From a virus: a DNA stretch of 64,000 nucleotides. The notes beneath the pieces are model-generated. The model was not told the origin of the DNA, ran no database searches, and saw only the letters and a list, made by a program, of their open reading frames with translations. A program made the position numbers and the translations under genes. The first letter of the stretch is position 1; every line of letters starts with the position of its first letter. The stretch is taken from IMG/VR virus record IMGVR_UViG_3300042197_004116, positions 1 through 64,000 of that record; one strand, 5' to 3'. Positions 17,717 through 29,588 of this stretch are shown in pieces.

Positions 17717-18297
17717 CTTGCAGGGTCTTTATGATCTACTGCAGGTGAAGCTGGTATTTTGACATTTACATCTTTTAGCTCTCTATCACCTTTAGATAAT
17801 TTACCACCTACATCAGAATTATAGTTTTGTGAAAAAGGAGCCATTGGGTCTTTTTCTCTACCTTTAAGATAGTCTTTAGATGTTTTTGGGTCTATATTAA
17901 CTTTATTATCATATTTAAACTTGTCAGGGATAGGAGGTAAATTGACACCATCACCTTGATGTACTAGAAGATTAGCAGGTACTACCACAGTTTTGTTTAT
18001 ATCGTATCTACCAGGAGCAATTTCAGGTACTATTTCAATGGAAAAACTAAAACCAAAATCATCAGGATTACCTGCACCCATTACAGCAGGCATATGAGAC
18101 TTAACATTTCTGACTCTTAGATTAACACCTGAATTTATAAGCTCTTCAACCATAGCTTTAACAGATTCAGGTTGGTCTTTAAAGAAATCATTCTTTAATA
18201 CATTATCAACAAATTTAACTCTATCGCTTGTTAGAAACCCGCCTCTCATAAATCTTGATAGAGTGGCTTCATATAGCTTTGTAAATTTCTTTTCCAT
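17686..18297 (-). CDS. hypothetical protein, possibly virion-associated
   Basis: A 203-residue protein on the minus strand. The N-terminus KLYEATLSRFMRGGFLTSDR is a compact helix followed by a Gly-Gly turn. A beta-rich central part contains INKTVVVPANLLVHQGDGVN. The C-terminal third is Lys-, Asp- and Pro-rich and probably flexible. I do not recognise the family. Its last 31 bases are antisense to the 3' end of the clamp-loader gene. Like the gp16-like gene and the acidic protein at the left edge, it is one of a few minus-strand genes among plus-strand tail genes. That hints at a shared role in head assembly or packaging (inference). A TAAATA motif lies 6 bases before the ATG. Confidence 0.55.
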   Translation of the reverse strand: MEKKFTKLYEATLSRFMRGGFLTSDRVKFVDNVLKNDFFKDQPESVKAMVEELINSGVNLRVRNVKSHMPAVMGAGNPDDFGFSFSIEIVPEIAPGRYDINKTVVVPANLLVHQGDGVNLPPIPDKFKYDNKVNIDPKTSKDYLKGREKDPMAPFSQNYNSDVGGKLSKGDRELKDVNVKIPASPAVDHKDPASYTAQYLPKS

Positions 18298-18303
18298 TTA
18301 AAT

Positions 18304-18309
18304 TATTTA
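18304..18309 (-). promoter_or_regulatory. TAAATA motif, minus strand
   Basis: Six bases before the ATG at 18297, in a 60-base divergent gap that holds a TATAAATA on the other strand. Confidence 0.45.
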
Positions 18310-18344
18310 TTTTACCGAGCACGTTATTCCTTCTTATTTTTTAA

Positions 18345-18352
18345 TATAAATA
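18345..18352 (+). promoter_or_regulatory. TATAAATA late-promoter-like motif before gp25
   Basis: Exact TATAAATA, 5 bases before the ATG at 18358. Downstream genes gp25, gp6 and the adhesins run in the same direction. Confidence 0.6.
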
Positions 18353-18357
18353 TAAAT

Positions 18358-18837
18358 ATGGCAAACATTAGAATTGATAGTTTAGCCCAGAAACCAGTAA
18401 CAAATACAGGCTTTACCTATTCTGATATTAAGCTAGATTTGACGTTTAATTATCAAAACACTAATGAGCTGTTAAAATCCAAGGTTATTAAGGATTCAGT
18501 AAACAGCTTAGATTATGATGCTATTAAAAATAGTATAGTCAGCTTGTTTACTACTATACCAGGCCAGAAAGTATTGAACCCATTTTTTGGCTTAAATTTA
18601 GCAAGATACTTATTTGAACCTGTAAACGAAGATGTTGCCAATACTATATTACAAGATGTTTCTAGAGGCATAGCAACATATGAACCAAGAATACGTGTAA
18701 GGAATATAAATGTTGGTTTTAGTATAGACAGACAAGAGTATGTTATAAATCTAACCATCTCTGTTCCAAGTATAAACAATACCGCTTTTAATCTTGTAGG
18801 AACATTGAGTAACTCAGGTTTCTTTTTAAATAATTAA
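18358..18837 (+). CDS. gp25: baseplate wedge protein (gp25-like)
   Basis: A 159-residue protein of the gp25/lysozyme-like baseplate family that sits under the sheath and helps nucleate its assembly. The family order is visible: YDAIKNSIVSLFTTIPGQKV (a helix, then the TxPGx turn), LNPFFGLNLARYLFEPVN, then a helix with YEPRIRVRNINVGFS. The EPR motif after the second helix is the most conserved element of the family and is intact. T4 gp25 has 132 residues. It precedes gp6, the usual partner order. An exact TATAAATA lies 5 bases before the ATG. Confidence 0.88.
   Translation: MANIRIDSLAQKPVTNTGFTYSDIKLDLTFNYQNTNELLKSKVIKDSVNSLDYDAIKNSIVSLFTTIPGQKVLNPFFGLNLARYLFEPVNEDVANTILQDVSRGIATYEPRIRVRNINVGFSIDRQEYVINLTISVPSINNTAFNLVGTLSNSGFFLNN
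18827..18832 (+). promoter_or_regulatory. TAAATA motif before gp6
   Basis: Overlaps the end of gp25 and lies 7 bases before the gp6 ATG. Confidence 0.35.
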
Positions 18838-18839
18838 AT

Positions 18840-20699
18840 ATGGCCACTTCAAACGAATCATTTCAGTTAAGCGTAGACAATTATGCAGCGTTTGATGCTT
18901 TGTCTCTTAAAAGCCTTATTATAAAAAGATTAAATGAAAGCGACGTTTTTACTGATCAAAATTTTGAAGGTAGTAACATCTCTGCAATTATTGATATTAT
19001 TGCTTATGCATACAACGTACTTTTATTTTATCTCAATCAAACTGCTTCTGAAAGTACATTTAGCTCAGCTACTATATATGAAAATATTAACAAAATAGTA
19101 AAGCTTTTAAATTACTCGCCTGTCGGGTTTCAAACTGCATTGCTTCCTTTTAAGGCTTATGCAAACTTTCAAATCGAACCTGGAACCTACACAGTACCGC
19201 GTTATTCGTTTTTTACAGTAAACGGGGTTAATTACAGCTTTAATAATGATCTTACTTTTACAAAAACTATATCTGGAACTGAATATTTGCAAAATTTTAG
19301 TGAGTCAAATTTATTATACCAAGGTACTTATACTGAGTATCCAAAATATTTTGCAACCGGAGAGCCTTTTGAATTAATTACAATGGTTCTGGTAGATACA
19401 CAAAATCAAAATATTATTTTAGATCACTTTAATATTGACGTTTATGTTAAAGACAACACTGCAGTAAACCCTAGATGGGATAAATGGGAACCGACACAAT
19501 CACTATTCTTAGAAAGACCTAATTCCTTATCTTATGAGATACGTTTAAATGAAGACGGTAGATATGAAATAAAGTTTGGAAACAATGTAAACGGTAAGCA
19601 GTTAAATTCTGGAGATGAAGTTCTTATATATTATCTTGCCTCTGATGGTCAGAGCGGGCAAATTGGTGAAAACACTCTAAATGGTAATACTTGCTTTTTA
19701 TATAGTACTGTTAATTTCTTGCAAGTAAAAACCGACACTACACCAGTAAATCTTGAACTTTTAAATCAGAATCAACTTAATTTATTAAGCTTTGAAAACC
19801 CTGAACCTAGCACAAAATTTATAAATGCTGAATCAGTAGATAATATAAAAAATAATGCTACTAATACTTTTAGAAGTCAATTTAGATTGATTACAACAGA
19901 AGACTTTAGAAATTATATCTTAAAAAATTATAGTAATGTATTAGCTTCTGTACAAGTAGTTAACAACTGGGATTACCTTTCCCAACACATGAAGTACTAT
20001 TTTGATCTAGGAATACAAAAACCTAATTTAGAGAGCAGAGTTTTATTCAACCAGGTAAAATTTGCTGATTCATGTAATTTTAATAATATATACGTGTATG
20101 CAACTCCAAAATTAGAAAAACTAAACTCTCTAAATACTAGATCTAACTATTTAAATTCTGCTCAAAAAGCTATTATAATTAACGATACTAACTCTACAAA
20201 ACTAGCTACAGCTGAAATTGTCTTTAATGACCCTGTTTATATACAATTTGATCTAGGGTTTAGAATTAATCTTGATCCAATTACTCCTGAAATATCTAAT
20301 TTTTGCTTCTTAGAAATTACCAGAGAATTAACCTCTAAGAGAAACCCTGAAGCTATTAGAAAACAAGTTGCAGAAATATTTCAAAATTACTTCTCTACAA
20401 CAAACGACAATTTAGGTAAATTAATTTCTCTTACTGAAATATCTAACCAAATTAATGAAATTGACGGTGTTACAGATATTAAAACTGTTTATATTAACAA
20501 CAATGAAACATACTCTACCCAGGGTATAAGCTTTATTGCTTTTAATCCTGTCTATCCAACCGCAGATATACAATTGATAGCTCAAGACACACAGCTACCA
20601 TTCTTCAAGTTTCCGTACCTAAATAATTTAAGCAATTTCATAGATAGGGTAAGAGTTGTAACACCTTCATTACAGCAGCTAACTGAAAGAGAATTCTAA
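18840..20699 (+). CDS. gp6: baseplate wedge protein (gp6-like)
   Basis: A 619-residue protein, close to T4 gp6 (660), the ring-forming wedge protein that dimerises to hold the baseplate together. The N-terminus carries the gp6/gpJ-type motif: [20 protein letters not shown], then [20 protein letters not shown] and [17 protein letters not shown]. It is followed by a domain with [21 protein letters not shown], a conserved EVLIYYLAS, and a C-terminal domain with [17 protein letters not shown] and VQVVNNWD. This order (helical domain, beta domain, then the dimerisation region) fits the family. It is two bases downstream of gp25. The start is the ATG at 18840. Confidence 0.88.
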   Translation: MATSNESFQLSVDNYAAFDALSLKSLIIKRLNESDVFTDQNFEGSNISAIIDIIAYAYNVLLFYLNQTASESTFSSATIYENINKIVKLLNYSPVGFQTALLPFKAYANFQIEPGTYTVPRYSFFTVNGVNYSFNNDLTFTKTISGTEYLQNFSESNLLYQGTYTEYPKYFATGEPFELITMVLVDTQNQNIILDHFNIDVYVKDNTAVNPRWDKWEPTQSLFLERPNSLSYEIRLNEDGRYEIKFGNNVNGKQLNSGDEVLIYYLASDGQSGQIGENTLNGNTCFLYSTVNFLQVKTDTTPVNLELLNQNQLNLLSFENPEPSTKFINAESVDNIKNNATNTFRSQFRLITTEDFRNYILKNYSNVLASVQVVNNWDYLSQHMKYYFDLGIQKPNLESRVLFNQVKFADSCNFNNIYVYATPKLEKLNSLNTRSNYLNSAQKAIIINDTNSTKLATAEIVFNDPVYIQFDLGFRINLDPITPEISNFCFLEITRELTSKRNPEAIRKQVAEIFQNYFSTTNDNLGKLISLTEISNQINEIDGVTDIKTVYINNNETYSTQGISFIAFNPVYPTADIQLIAQDTQLPFFKFPYLNNLSNFIDRVRVVTPSLQQLTEREF

Positions 20700-20703
20700 T
20701 GCC

Positions 20704-23700
20704 ATGCCCACCCCTCTCTTTAATTACATTTACATTGATGTAAAAGACTACACAAACAGACCTTCGCTTTCTACTTATACCTTAGATATAACCCCTCTCT
20801 ATTTTTATCCTGATTTATCTACCTCTACAGTACTTTCTGGTGGTGCATACTTAGCAAATAAAAATGTTAAGTGGGATTTTGGAGACGGTACACAATCCTA
20901 TAGCATTACCGCTGAACATAGGTATAAATGGCCAGGTAAGTATAATGTTAATTTAACTGTTTATGATAGTAAAGGAAATTCATATGAAAATATTTTTGTA
21001 CCCAGGATAGATGTGTATAATGTAGTAGAAGATGATATTAATTTTAGAGATTACGGAAAATTTATTTATGATGTTCCTGCAAGTAAAATTATAGACCCTC
21101 TTGTAGTACAAAGAACAAACAGTTTTCAAACATATGAAGCATTATCAGGTGGTAGCTATACAGTATTCTTATACGCTTCTGGTGCACTAGGTAGTTATAT
21201 TGATTTGAACTCTTATTATAGTGACAAATATAGTCATTTAAGAAGTTTGTCAAGATTTTACGAAAAACAAATTATAGGCAACACTGAATCATTTACAATC
21301 GTTGATGCTGTAAGCACAATTGACACCAAAGTATTTGTTAGAATAGAAAATAATAGGCTTCAGCTATGCAAAGAGTCTGATCAAGGCTCTGTATTTGCAG
21401 GCACGACTGGTTATGCAGAAATTTATTATGTTGATGATAGAACTAAAAATTTCACTACAAGAGAAGCGCCAATTTTTGTTTTTGCATCTACTGATAGTTC
21501 AAAGTTTTATGATCAATATGTATACTTAAACAAAATTTATGAAAATGTAGAGCCACCACCTTACAGCTTTCAAACCAATAAAGTTGCAGTACAGCCTATT
21601 ATTAAAATACGACATAACCCTGCAAGTGAGCTATCAATTACAACAACAGGTATTGATGGTGAGGGCACTCTTAGCTCAACTAAATTTGATATTCCTAAAA
21701 TAAGCTGGCAGTTTACAGAAATTCCTTTTGTTATAAAAATGAAGGATAATGAAAATTATACCACCAGAACTTATCCAGAACTGTACTGCGGTAAAATAGA
21801 CAATATTAACCCCTCTATATCTACATTTAATTTAAGCCTAGACTTGGTAGGACCAAGCGGTAGGATAAGTGATGTTTACTTTAACAATGATTTTAGTAAT
21901 AGTATTCCTAGATCAATAGGTTCATTCTATAAAGGATATTTTGTACCTAAAACTTCATCTTTAAATTGTAAGCTAACAGCTGGTATGTTTATTATTGATC
22001 CTGTAAACTTTCCTAAGGATAGTTTGTTAGGGTGGATATGTGAACCAGACTACAAATTTTTAAAACGTATTTTTAGAACCGCTCTTTATGATACTTGTTT
22101 TGGATCAGTAACTTTCAATCTCTCTGGTAAGACAGGAGATTTTAGAACACCTAACAGTCCTAATTCATATTGCGTTTCAGTTGCACCTTCAGGAGCAGGG
22201 TTTGGTAACGACTACCAATCATGGGTAGGTGATGGGTTTGTAGATAGAATTTATAAAATAGATGTCTACGGTGAAGTTTTATCATCATACAACTTATCTG
22301 CATATCCAGTATCAGGTACTACATGGTCAGGACTTGTAGATTTAAGGTCACAGGAAATTTCAAGTGCTGCACCTAATAGTATTTGCTTAGATGGTAATAG
22401 TGATATATGGGTTTCACTATTTGATTCTGTATCAGCAATTAAATTGCAAGGGACAACCGGTATATGTTTAAGATCAGCATATCCTGATGCAATTAATATT
22501 GCTTATATTTTAAGTTCTACCTATACCTTACCTGAGTTGAGTGGATTCTCTGGTGAAAATTCTTTATTACCTGCTTCTATTGATACTGATCAACAGAATA
22601 ATTTGTGGGTAGCCTATACACACCCAGTGAGCAATTTTCTAGTAAAATATGATACCTATGGTACTATTCTAACTGCTGTTCCTTTACCAAGTTTAATTTC
22701 CCCAGTTGAACTTGTTGCAGATAGAGATGAATTTGTCTGGTTAACAGCCTTAAACAATTTAGTTAATCCTGTCAACATAAACGACAGAAATGATTTCTTG
22801 TACAAGTTCAACACATTTGGTAATATAGTTTCAGGATTTCCTCTTTCAGGGTTTAAATTAATTGGAAATATTACTGTTGATGGTAAACAAAACGCTTATG
22901 TAGCTCATTCACAAGAAACAATTACTAGAATTAAAAACGACACCGGTGAAAGAGTAGATTTTATAGCAGGGGCGGGTAACAACGATACAAATTATATTTG
23001 TAGTATAGGTGGTATAGCTAGTGATACTGGGGAATATATTTGGGCTATTAATAATTTTGATAATAGATTATACTTTTTTGATGTTATAAACATGAATGTA
23101 CCAGTATTAACAGCATCAACGTACATAGATCTTCTTTTTCCCTTAGATACAGACCCTACAAATCCTGTTTCAGGATTCTCTGAAAGAATCTTTCAAGCTT
23201 ATGGAGATTGGAATGGATCAAGATGGATTAACAAATACATGGTTCCATATACAGTAACTAGATATGTATCTGGTGAATCAGCATTATTCAATATTTTTGA
23301 AAACACGGGTGTATATAATATACAAAAAATAAATGAAGATTTTGATGCTAATTCTTTCTATAATAATTTAAGATATCAAGAAATATTAATAGATAGAAAA
23401 GCTTTTTTTGACGATTTTCTAGGCAATATAGTAGGCAAGAAGAATGCATTACCAGATTCACTAGGAAAAGTTGTATATGAAAAAATTTCTAATTTTACTA
23501 GTAATGTTGCAGATGTATTTACTTGCAATCTAGATCAGTTATTATCTTTTTGCTATGAATTAGGAGTACAGTTTGAGCAATATAATTACCCATTTCCACC
23601 AAAACTACAAAGGCTTGTTAATATGCTCAGTATCAAACACAAAAAACTATTTGGAGAACTTAACAAGTTTAATTTAGATTTTAATAAAAAATTTACAATT

Positions 23701-26397
23701 AATCCTAAAATAGGTAAAAATTTAGGTACAGAACTATCTATTGTTTCTTCTATTATAACCCCAGGGGTACCAATTATTGCCAAAGAATTGTTCTCAGATA
23801 CTTACAAATTAGTAAATTTCAATAATGTTTCACCTACAGATGTAAATGCTACTTATGGATTAACAGCCACTAAACCTTTAAGTACATTTGAATATAACTG
23901 GAAATGGGGATTAGTAGCACCAAGAAGCATATCAGGAATAGAAATTGCAAATTACTATAAATTTTATACATTTATATCCAATACAAACGAGTTTTTAGAA
24001 ATTTATAATAGTATAATCGATTTTAATAATCCTCAAAATCTTTTAAATTATTATGTCTCTTCTTATTCTGATTGGTCTAATAACAACGGTATAATGCAAA
24101 ATGTTCTTAGTTATTCTCTAACTGATGGCTTAGATTTATTTGTTGACCCTACAACTTTACCTACACCTACCCCGACTCCCATACCTTGTGGAGAAGTAAT
24201 TTCTATTGACGGTCAATCATTTGTCCCTAACTGCTTTAATGGTACATATACAGTTTTAAGCTCTGTTTCTTCTTTCAGATTCTATGTAAGCAGCAGTGAA
24301 TTTGTTGATATATTACATGCTTATGATATAAATAGTTTTCAAAATTGTTATTTGTCTGGATATAATTTTAATAACATGTTACCTTACGGGGACGACTTTA
24401 CATATATTTCAGATAACTTAATATTATCATCTGTTAATTCTTATTACTCACTTTTCTATGCAGGAACAGGTTCTTCTATAATAGAGTATCAAACCCTACA
24501 ATTTGCACCTACACCTACTCCTACGCCTACCCCTACTATTACCCCTACGCCTACTATTTCACCAACACCTACCATAACACCTACTCCTACACAAACTATC
24601 ACACCCACTCCTTCTCCTACACCTACTGCAACTCCTCAACCTACTGCAACACCTCAACCCACACCAACTTCTACACCAACAGTAACCCCAACTATAACAC
24701 CTACTCCAACTATTACACCTACACCCACTATAACTCCTACTCCAACCCCTACCATTACACCTACGCCAACTATTACTCCTACCCCAGGTCCTACCTCTAC
24801 CCCTACAGTGACTCCCACGAGAACACCCACACCTACACCCACACATACTCCAACTAGAACACCTACCCCCACTCCCACACCTTTATTACCTCTTTATTAT
24901 GATTCTGGTGATAACTATTCAACAACATGGACAACTGGTTCAAATGGTGGAGTAGGCTTCCAACCTTGGGTATTATATACAAGCGTTGGTGCAGGACAAG
25001 CAGGCTTCTTTATAGCTAATCCAACTTTAGTAGGTTATACAGGACTAGGTACTAAAGCATGGGGTATAAGTGCTTTCCCTTCTGGCACTCCTGGTAACTT
25101 TGCTGATGCTGAAAGACCGCTATTATTAACACCGCTAGGTACTGGTTGCGCTTTATCCGGTCAAGTTGGTGTATGGTTTGGTAATGGAAGCAAAGGATTA
25201 ACTGTTTATGCTAATAATGCGTTTGGTCCTGAAGATGCAATCCTTAACTTTAATGTAACTGGCAGTACAAGCTACTTTATACAAAATAGTGCTACAGGTT
25301 TTTCTTATTCTCCAAATTCAGTATTTGATTTCTTAGTCTACCAAGGTTCAAACTTTGTAGAATTGTATATAACCAGAGGAGGAACAACATTTAGCAAACG
25401 CGTCTCAGGATCTTCAAACGGTGGAGTAGGTGTTACTGGTATAAAATTCTATTGTAATAATACTGACAGTGATATTCCAGAAAATGCACTTTATATAAAC
25501 AATTTAGCTTATACTACACAACCACTTCCACCAACACCCACACCTACTAGCACTCCAACTATTACACCTACACCTACTAGAACCCCTACACCCACACCAA
25601 CAATATCTCCAACACCCACCAGCACTCCTACAATTACACCCACTCCAACCATTACCCCAACACCGACTATTTCACCAACACCAACTATAACACCTACACC
25701 AACTATAACACCTACACCAACACCATTTGGCGATGTAGCTAGTAATTATACTCTTGCTACTTGGATTAACGGGTCAAATGGCGGAACAGGTTTTGGTACA
25801 TGGAATCTTTTTGGTGAAAGCATATCAGACCCTGAAGCTGGTAAAAATATAACCACCACACCAGTAGTATTTGGTAATATAGGATCTACAGTTTTTGCCA
25901 TGTCAGGCGAAACTACTAGCTATATGAACGGCATTAGAAATCTAGGCTCAGTTTTAAATGTTAATAGCGTATTTTCATGTGAAATGGCTGTAAACTTCCG
26001 TAACGGCAATAAAGGTGTTGATCTACGCAACACACCTGGTGATACTATAGCCAACATTAATATTGGGGGAAATACTTTTACACTCTCTGCTGTTGGTATT
26101 CCATCTAGTATTGATTTAGGGTTAGCACCGTATAATTGGCAATATTATGCAAATTGTGTTATTGGTGTAAGTGCACAAAGAACCAATATTTCTAATACCT
26201 TTGCGTTATCAGTAGTACAATACTCAGGTGGCTCAATTGTCAATACACCATATATAGGTATATTAAATCTACAAAGTAATTTAGCAGGATTTAAATTCTA
26301 CTGTGGTGGTACTGATTTAAACCCAGGGTATGATCAAAGAAACAATGATTTATATTTTAATAGACTCTTTGTTACTTCTAGACCTCAACTATATTAA
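20704..26397 (+). CDS. giant modular baseplate/adhesin protein: PKD, beta-propeller, Thr-Pro linkers, two lectin-like modules
   Basis: An 1897-residue protein. Order of parts: a PKD-type Ig domain (~25-100, [10 protein letters not shown] and [18 protein letters not shown]); a beta-rich body; a beta-propeller (~480-800) with repeats such as [26 protein letters not shown] and EYIWAINNF; and a helical baseplate-like part (~870-1150). A short beta module is then followed by a Thr-Pro linker (~1268-1393), a lectin-like module (~1397-1605), a second linker (~1608-1674) and a second module (~1675-1897). The two C-terminal modules are related: [58 protein letters not shown]. It follows gp6, where T4 has gp7, so it may be a gp7-like wedge protein extended with surface adhesins. 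Function is inferred. Confidence 0.75.
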   Translation: MPTPLFNYIYIDVKDYTNRPSLSTYTLDITPLYFYPDLSTSTVLSGGAYLANKNVKWDFGDGTQSYSITAEHRYKWPGKYNVNLTVYDSKGNSYENIFVPRIDVYNVVEDDINFRDYGKFIYDVPASKIIDPLVVQRTNSFQTYEALSGGSYTVFLYASGALGSYIDLNSYYSDKYSHLRSLSRFYEKQIIGNTESFTIVDAVSTIDTKVFVRIENNRLQLCKESDQGSVFAGTTGYAEIYYVDDRTKNFTTREAPIFVFASTDSSKFYDQYVYLNKIYENVEPPPYSFQTNKVAVQPIIKIRHNPASELSITTTGIDGEGTLSSTKFDIPKISWQFTEIPFVIKMKDNENYTTRTYPELYCGKIDNINPSISTFNLSLDLVGPSGRISDVYFNNDFSNSIPRSIGSFYKGYFVPKTSSLNCKLTAGMFIIDPVNFPKDSLLGWICEPDYKFLKRIFRTALYDTCFGSVTFNLSGKTGDFRTPNSPNSYCVSVAPSGAGFGNDYQSWVGDGFVDRIYKIDVYGEVLSSYNLSAYPVSGTTWSGLVDLRSQEISSAAPNSICLDGNSDIWVSLFDSVSAIKLQGTTGICLRSAYPDAINIAYILSSTYTLPELSGFSGENSLLPASIDTDQQNNLWVAYTHPVSNFLVKYDTYGTILTAVPLPSLISPVELVADRDEFVWLTALNNLVNPVNINDRNDFLYKFNTFGNIVSGFPLSGFKLIGNITVDGKQNAYVAHSQETITRIKNDTGERVDFIAGAGNNDTNYICSIGGIASDTGEYIWAINNFDNRLYFFDVINMNVPVLTASTYIDLLFPLDTDPTNPVSGFSERIFQAYGDWNGSRWINKYMVPYTVTRYVSGESALFNIFENTGVYNIQKINEDFDANSFYNNLRYQEILIDRKAFFDDFLGNIVGKKNALPDSLGKVVYEKISNFTSNVADVFTCNLDQLLSFCYELGVQFEQYNYPFPPKLQRLVNMLSIKHKKLFGELNKFNLDFNKKFTINPKIGKNLGTELSIVSSIITPGVPIIAKELFSDTYKLVNFNNVSPTDVNATYGLTATKPLSTFEYNWKWGLVAPRSISGIEIANYYKFYTFISNTNEFLEIYNSIIDFNNPQNLLNYYVSSYSDWSNNNGIMQNVLSYSLTDGLDLFVDPTTLPTPTPTPIPCGEVISIDGQSFVPNCFNGTYTVLSSVSSFRFYVSSSEFVDILHAYDINSFQNCYLSGYNFNNMLPYGDDFTYISDNLILSSVNSYYSLFYAGTGSSIIEYQTLQFAPTPTPTPTPTITPTPTISPTPTITPTPTQTITPTPSPTPTATPQPTATPQPTPTSTPTVTPTITPTPTITPTPTITPTPTPTITPTPTITPTPGPTSTPTVTPTRTPTPTPTHTPTRTPTPTPTPLLPLYYDSGDNYSTTWTTGSNGGVGFQPWVLYTSVGAGQAGFFIANPTLVGYTGLGTKAWGISAFPSGTPGNFADAERPLLLTPLGTGCALSGQVGVWFGNGSKGLTVYANNAFGPEDAILNFNVTGSTSYFIQNSATGFSYSPNSVFDFLVYQGSNFVELYITRGGTTFSKRVSGSSNGGVGVTGIKFYCNNTDSDIPENALYINNLAYTTQPLPPTPTPTSTPTITPTPTRTPTPTPTISPTPTSTPTITPTPTITPTPTISPTPTITPTPTITPTPTPFGDVASNYTLATWINGSNGGTGFGTWNLFGESISDPEAGKNITTTPVVFGNIGSTVFAMSGETTSYMNGIRNLGSVLNVNSVFSCEMAVNFRNGNKGVDLRNTPGDTIANINIGGNTFTLSAVGIPSSIDLGLAPYNWQYYANCVIGVSAQRTNISNTFALSVVQYSGGSIVNTPYIGILNLQSNLAGFKFYCGGTDLNPGYDQRNNDLYFNRLFVTSRPQLY
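24506..24882 (+). repeat. Thr-Pro linker repeat 1
   Basis: Degenerate 6- and 12-base repeats of the type CCTACA/CCTACT encode about 125 residues of TPT, ITPTP and SPTP. The top strand is almost free of G. Confidence 0.9.
25528..25725 (+). repeat. Thr-Pro linker repeat 2
   Basis: About 66 residues of TPT repeats separating the two related C-terminal modules of the same protein. Confidence 0.9.
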
Positions 26398-26422
26398 AAC
26401 TTTGTAATATATTAATTTAAAT

Positions 26423-26428
26423 TAAATA
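26423..26428 (+). promoter_or_regulatory. TAAATA motif
   Basis: Five bases before the ATG at 26434, in a 36-base gap. Confidence 0.4.
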
Positions 26429-26433
26429 CTTTA

Positions 26434-29400
26434 ATGGCTAATATTACCAGGTTTATAGATGAAAAGCTTCCTAATTCTATAACATCTACAAATACTGATT
26501 TATTAGATAAAAATCACCCTTTTTCTTTTGTTAGATGGATAGAATACAATAAAATCTTATTTACGGACATATCCGATTTATTAACTAGGTATAAAATATA
26601 TGTACAAAACTGGTATAAACAAAAAGAGGAAGTACCTGTAGCTGATTATATAGAAGTTAGAGATCTCTATATCAATCTCTTAAATGAAATTATAATAAAT
26701 TACTCTACTGCTGATGAGAGAAGGTTTTTAAAGAATATAGATACAAGTGATAAAAGAGATTTAGCAGTAGCAGTACCTTTCTTTTCTGAAAAGATTAAAG
26801 ATATTTGCTTATATTATTCCACTTTAAGAGATAAACTACCTAACACAGTTGTTGAGTATAATTTAAAAGGAAGTAATTTTGGACTACAGAGTTTAATTTA
26901 TAATGAAATTTCAAAAGCGTTGGAAGCACAAGATCTAACAGATTTAATTAAATCACTCAACCTGTCAGTTTCTGCTGTTAGAAACAACACTACCATTGAA
27001 ATAGAAGAGTTTTATGATGAAACCAGAAACTATCTAGACCTTGGAACTCTACCTCCCTCGGCTTATGGTGTTGATACCGGAACACGTAAAGAGTTTTACA
27101 ATATTAATACTTACGATATACAGCCTGACCTGTTTATAGATTTTGATAGAGAAATTATAGATGCAATTAAAGCATACCCGTTTTACCTTATAGAATTAGG
27201 AGATAATAATTTTAGTGTAAATGTAACTACTACAAGCAATGATTTACAATTTTTAAAAGACAAAGATTTTCAAAACTTAATTAACAATAATGATAGAAAC
27301 AATCTTTCATTAAACTTACAATCTGAACTTACTCAAAAATATATGGGTACAGATTTTTACTACATCTCTACTGGTAGTACAGGCAATGAATATGTTTCAG
27401 GTCTTTTATTTGAAGCAGATAGTCCTTTTGCAAACTATTTAAATAAAAACACCCCTACTGTAGCTGCCATAGTAAATGAACAAAATACTAAATCTCCTGA
27501 GCAAATAGGATTATTCTTTAAACCAGATAAGATAGGCCTTTTAACATTTGCAAATTTTAGCTTTACGTACTCTCTCAGTACAGAAAATTTATCTAGCAAT
27601 TCTCTTTATATTTTTCCTGATCCTAATTTATATGGTAAGGTATCAGGTGGTACAAGACAAGAGCAACCTTCTCCACTAACTTTTACTTCTGATAATAATG
27701 CAGTAAAATATGATTTAGCTGATGGATATAAATTTGGTGAAGTTGTTTCTGATCCATTATTACCAACATATAGAGGGTATCAAAGCAGAGAACAAACATT
27801 ACTCTATTCTAATCAAGGGGTTTCAAGATATATAGATCCTCAAGACTTTTTTACAGGCATTAAGAAAAACTTATGGGCTAACCCAGATGTTTACCCTCTT
27901 ATTCCAGAAATAGAATTTCCATTAGATAAAAGAATACAAACTCTTTTACCTCTTAATAATAAGACGTTAGTTCAACACAAAAGTGATATTTACGGAAATG
28001 ATTATGGGTTATATAAGATTATTGCCCCTCCAGTAGACACTATTAAATCTGTAGATGCATTAGAGGAAGCTATAAGACTCTCCTACTACAATTGCTTGAT
28101 AGTGGATGGTTATAAGTTTTTTGACCCTGTTTACGGTTATAATTTTGATTTTGTGAATAATGTACCTGGAGAAGGGTATACATATACAGGTGTAATCTTG
28201 AGAACATCTACTGCAGTACCTCCTGGCACAGGCTACTATCTTTTTGGATCTAATCTTTGGACACCCTCACCATTAAGTGCTTCTCTCTACAATAATGGAG
28301 TACCTAGCTTCTTAACTCCTATTCCTACTGTCATAGCCTCTTACGGTATGAGCGTTGAATCATTTTGTAAAGACTATCTTAAATCAAGTTTTGTATGTAA
28401 TATAAGAGATGGATTTACTTTTGTATCTTCTGCATCTAGCTTATTGCCAGATTTTCCCTCAGATAATATTGAATTTAATTCTAATATTCAGGTTTATTAT
28501 GATATTTTAGCTGATGCAGGTTTAAACCCTCAGGGCCCTAGTTATAGAGCTAACAATGCATTTGAAGGTACATTTATCTTTCCACCACCTTTAAGTACTA
28601 CTGTTTATGATTGTAGTTATTTTGTCGTAAGTAGTTTTTCTGAAGTTGATGAGCCTTGTGATGATAGTTTTGTTAATAAGTCAAGTCTATTCTTAAGCAA
28701 TTATTATGATAACAGAATTTTTAACTTTAGTATGACAGAACCTGATTTAACACCCTATCCAAACGTACCTAAAAAGACTATCTACCAAGTACGTAATAGT
28801 GGGTATGGTGATTTTTATTTCAGAAATTCAAATTCTTCTATTGTTGCACCAGTATCCTCTGCGCTTTCTGCTACTTTTATAAAATATAATAACACGGTTA
28901 AGAATGAAATCTTTACCAAGCTAATAAACTTTGATATGTATTATGATACCGTTCTATATGAAACTGAAAACTTTGTAATATTTGACAGATTTAGCTTTAA
29001 TTATGATACTAATACTATTGAACCTTCTCCTTTTAATGACCTGTATGTAGAAAGGGGAGGTAATAAACAGTTTGAAAAACTATCTACAGTTTGGTTTAAT
29101 GAGAAAAATAATGAATTAATTTTTGCTAAAACAACCCTTTACTACTTGAACAGCACCACTAACTTTAAGATTGTATATCCAACAGTATACTCCTTTGATT
29201 TAAGTAAAAGCACATTAAAGAAAATCTACCCAACCAACGCTCTTAGCTTAGAGGAACTAATGTCATTTAGCTTATCTGGAACAAATCTTAATATTGATTT
29301 TACCCATATTGATAAGCCTATTATTACCTATAGTAGTGATACTAATCTTTACACTCTAACCTATGTGGCTAGAGATACTTCTGACTTATTCTATATCTTT

Positions 29401-29586
29401 ATTACTACCTTCAAATATTTAAATGGGGTATTAAGTAACATAAGAAATATTATGTATAAACCGGATATAGATATTATTCATAATAATTTTAGTAACCCAG
29501 AAGGTTTCTTTAACTATAACACCTATAACATAGCTGGTAGTAGTGCAGGAACAGTAGCGGAGGGCGAGTTTATCTTCGCAATTTAA
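26434..29586 (+). CDS. large baseplate or tail structural protein
   Basis: A 1050-residue protein. The N-terminal ~150 residues are helical with a characteristic opening (FSFVRWIEYNKILFTDISDL, then RYKIYVQNWYKQKEEVP), a tryptophan-rich pattern typical of baseplate-wedge connectors. The rest is beta-rich and long, without repeats or a recognisable enzyme domain. A motif YKIIAPPVDTIKSVDALEEA near residue ~530 marks a domain boundary. It is close in length to T4 gp7 (1032 residues) and positioned just after the gp6 region, so it is a second gp7-like or peripheral wedge candidate. It ends 2 bases before the next gene. Structural role likely; identity uncertain. Confidence 0.55.
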   Translation: MANITRFIDEKLPNSITSTNTDLLDKNHPFSFVRWIEYNKILFTDISDLLTRYKIYVQNWYKQKEEVPVADYIEVRDLYINLLNEIIINYSTADERRFLKNIDTSDKRDLAVAVPFFSEKIKDICLYYSTLRDKLPNTVVEYNLKGSNFGLQSLIYNEISKALEAQDLTDLIKSLNLSVSAVRNNTTIEIEEFYDETRNYLDLGTLPPSAYGVDTGTRKEFYNINTYDIQPDLFIDFDREIIDAIKAYPFYLIELGDNNFSVNVTTTSNDLQFLKDKDFQNLINNNDRNNLSLNLQSELTQKYMGTDFYYISTGSTGNEYVSGLLFEADSPFANYLNKNTPTVAAIVNEQNTKSPEQIGLFFKPDKIGLLTFANFSFTYSLSTENLSSNSLYIFPDPNLYGKVSGGTRQEQPSPLTFTSDNNAVKYDLADGYKFGEVVSDPLLPTYRGYQSREQTLLYSNQGVSRYIDPQDFFTGIKKNLWANPDVYPLIPEIEFPLDKRIQTLLPLNNKTLVQHKSDIYGNDYGLYKIIAPPVDTIKSVDALEEAIRLSYYNCLIVDGYKFFDPVYGYNFDFVNNVPGEGYTYTGVILRTSTAVPPGTGYYLFGSNLWTPSPLSASLYNNGVPSFLTPIPTVIASYGMSVESFCKDYLKSSFVCNIRDGFTFVSSASSLLPDFPSDNIEFNSNIQVYYDILADAGLNPQGPSYRANNAFEGTFIFPPPLSTTVYDCSYFVVSSFSEVDEPCDDSFVNKSSLFLSNYYDNRIFNFSMTEPDLTPYPNVPKKTIYQVRNSGYGDFYFRNSNSSIVAPVSSALSATFIKYNNTVKNEIFTKLINFDMYYDTVLYETENFVIFDRFSFNYDTNTIEPSPFNDLYVERGGNKQFEKLSTVWFNEKNNELIFAKTTLYYLNSTTNFKIVYPTVYSFDLSKSTLKKIYPTNALSLEELMSFSLSGTNLNIDFTHIDKPIITYSSDTNLYTLTYVARDTSDLFYIFITTFKYLNGVLSNIRNIMYKPDIDIIHNNFSNPEGFFNYNTYNIAGSSAGTVAEGEFIFAI

Positions 29587-29588
29587 TT

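Noticed and set aside
24559-24878. Minus-strand frames in the Thr-Pro linker encoding Gly-Val or Cys-Gly-Arg repeats
   Set aside because: They are the complement of the Thr-Pro repeat read in other frames, without start context or similarity to anything.
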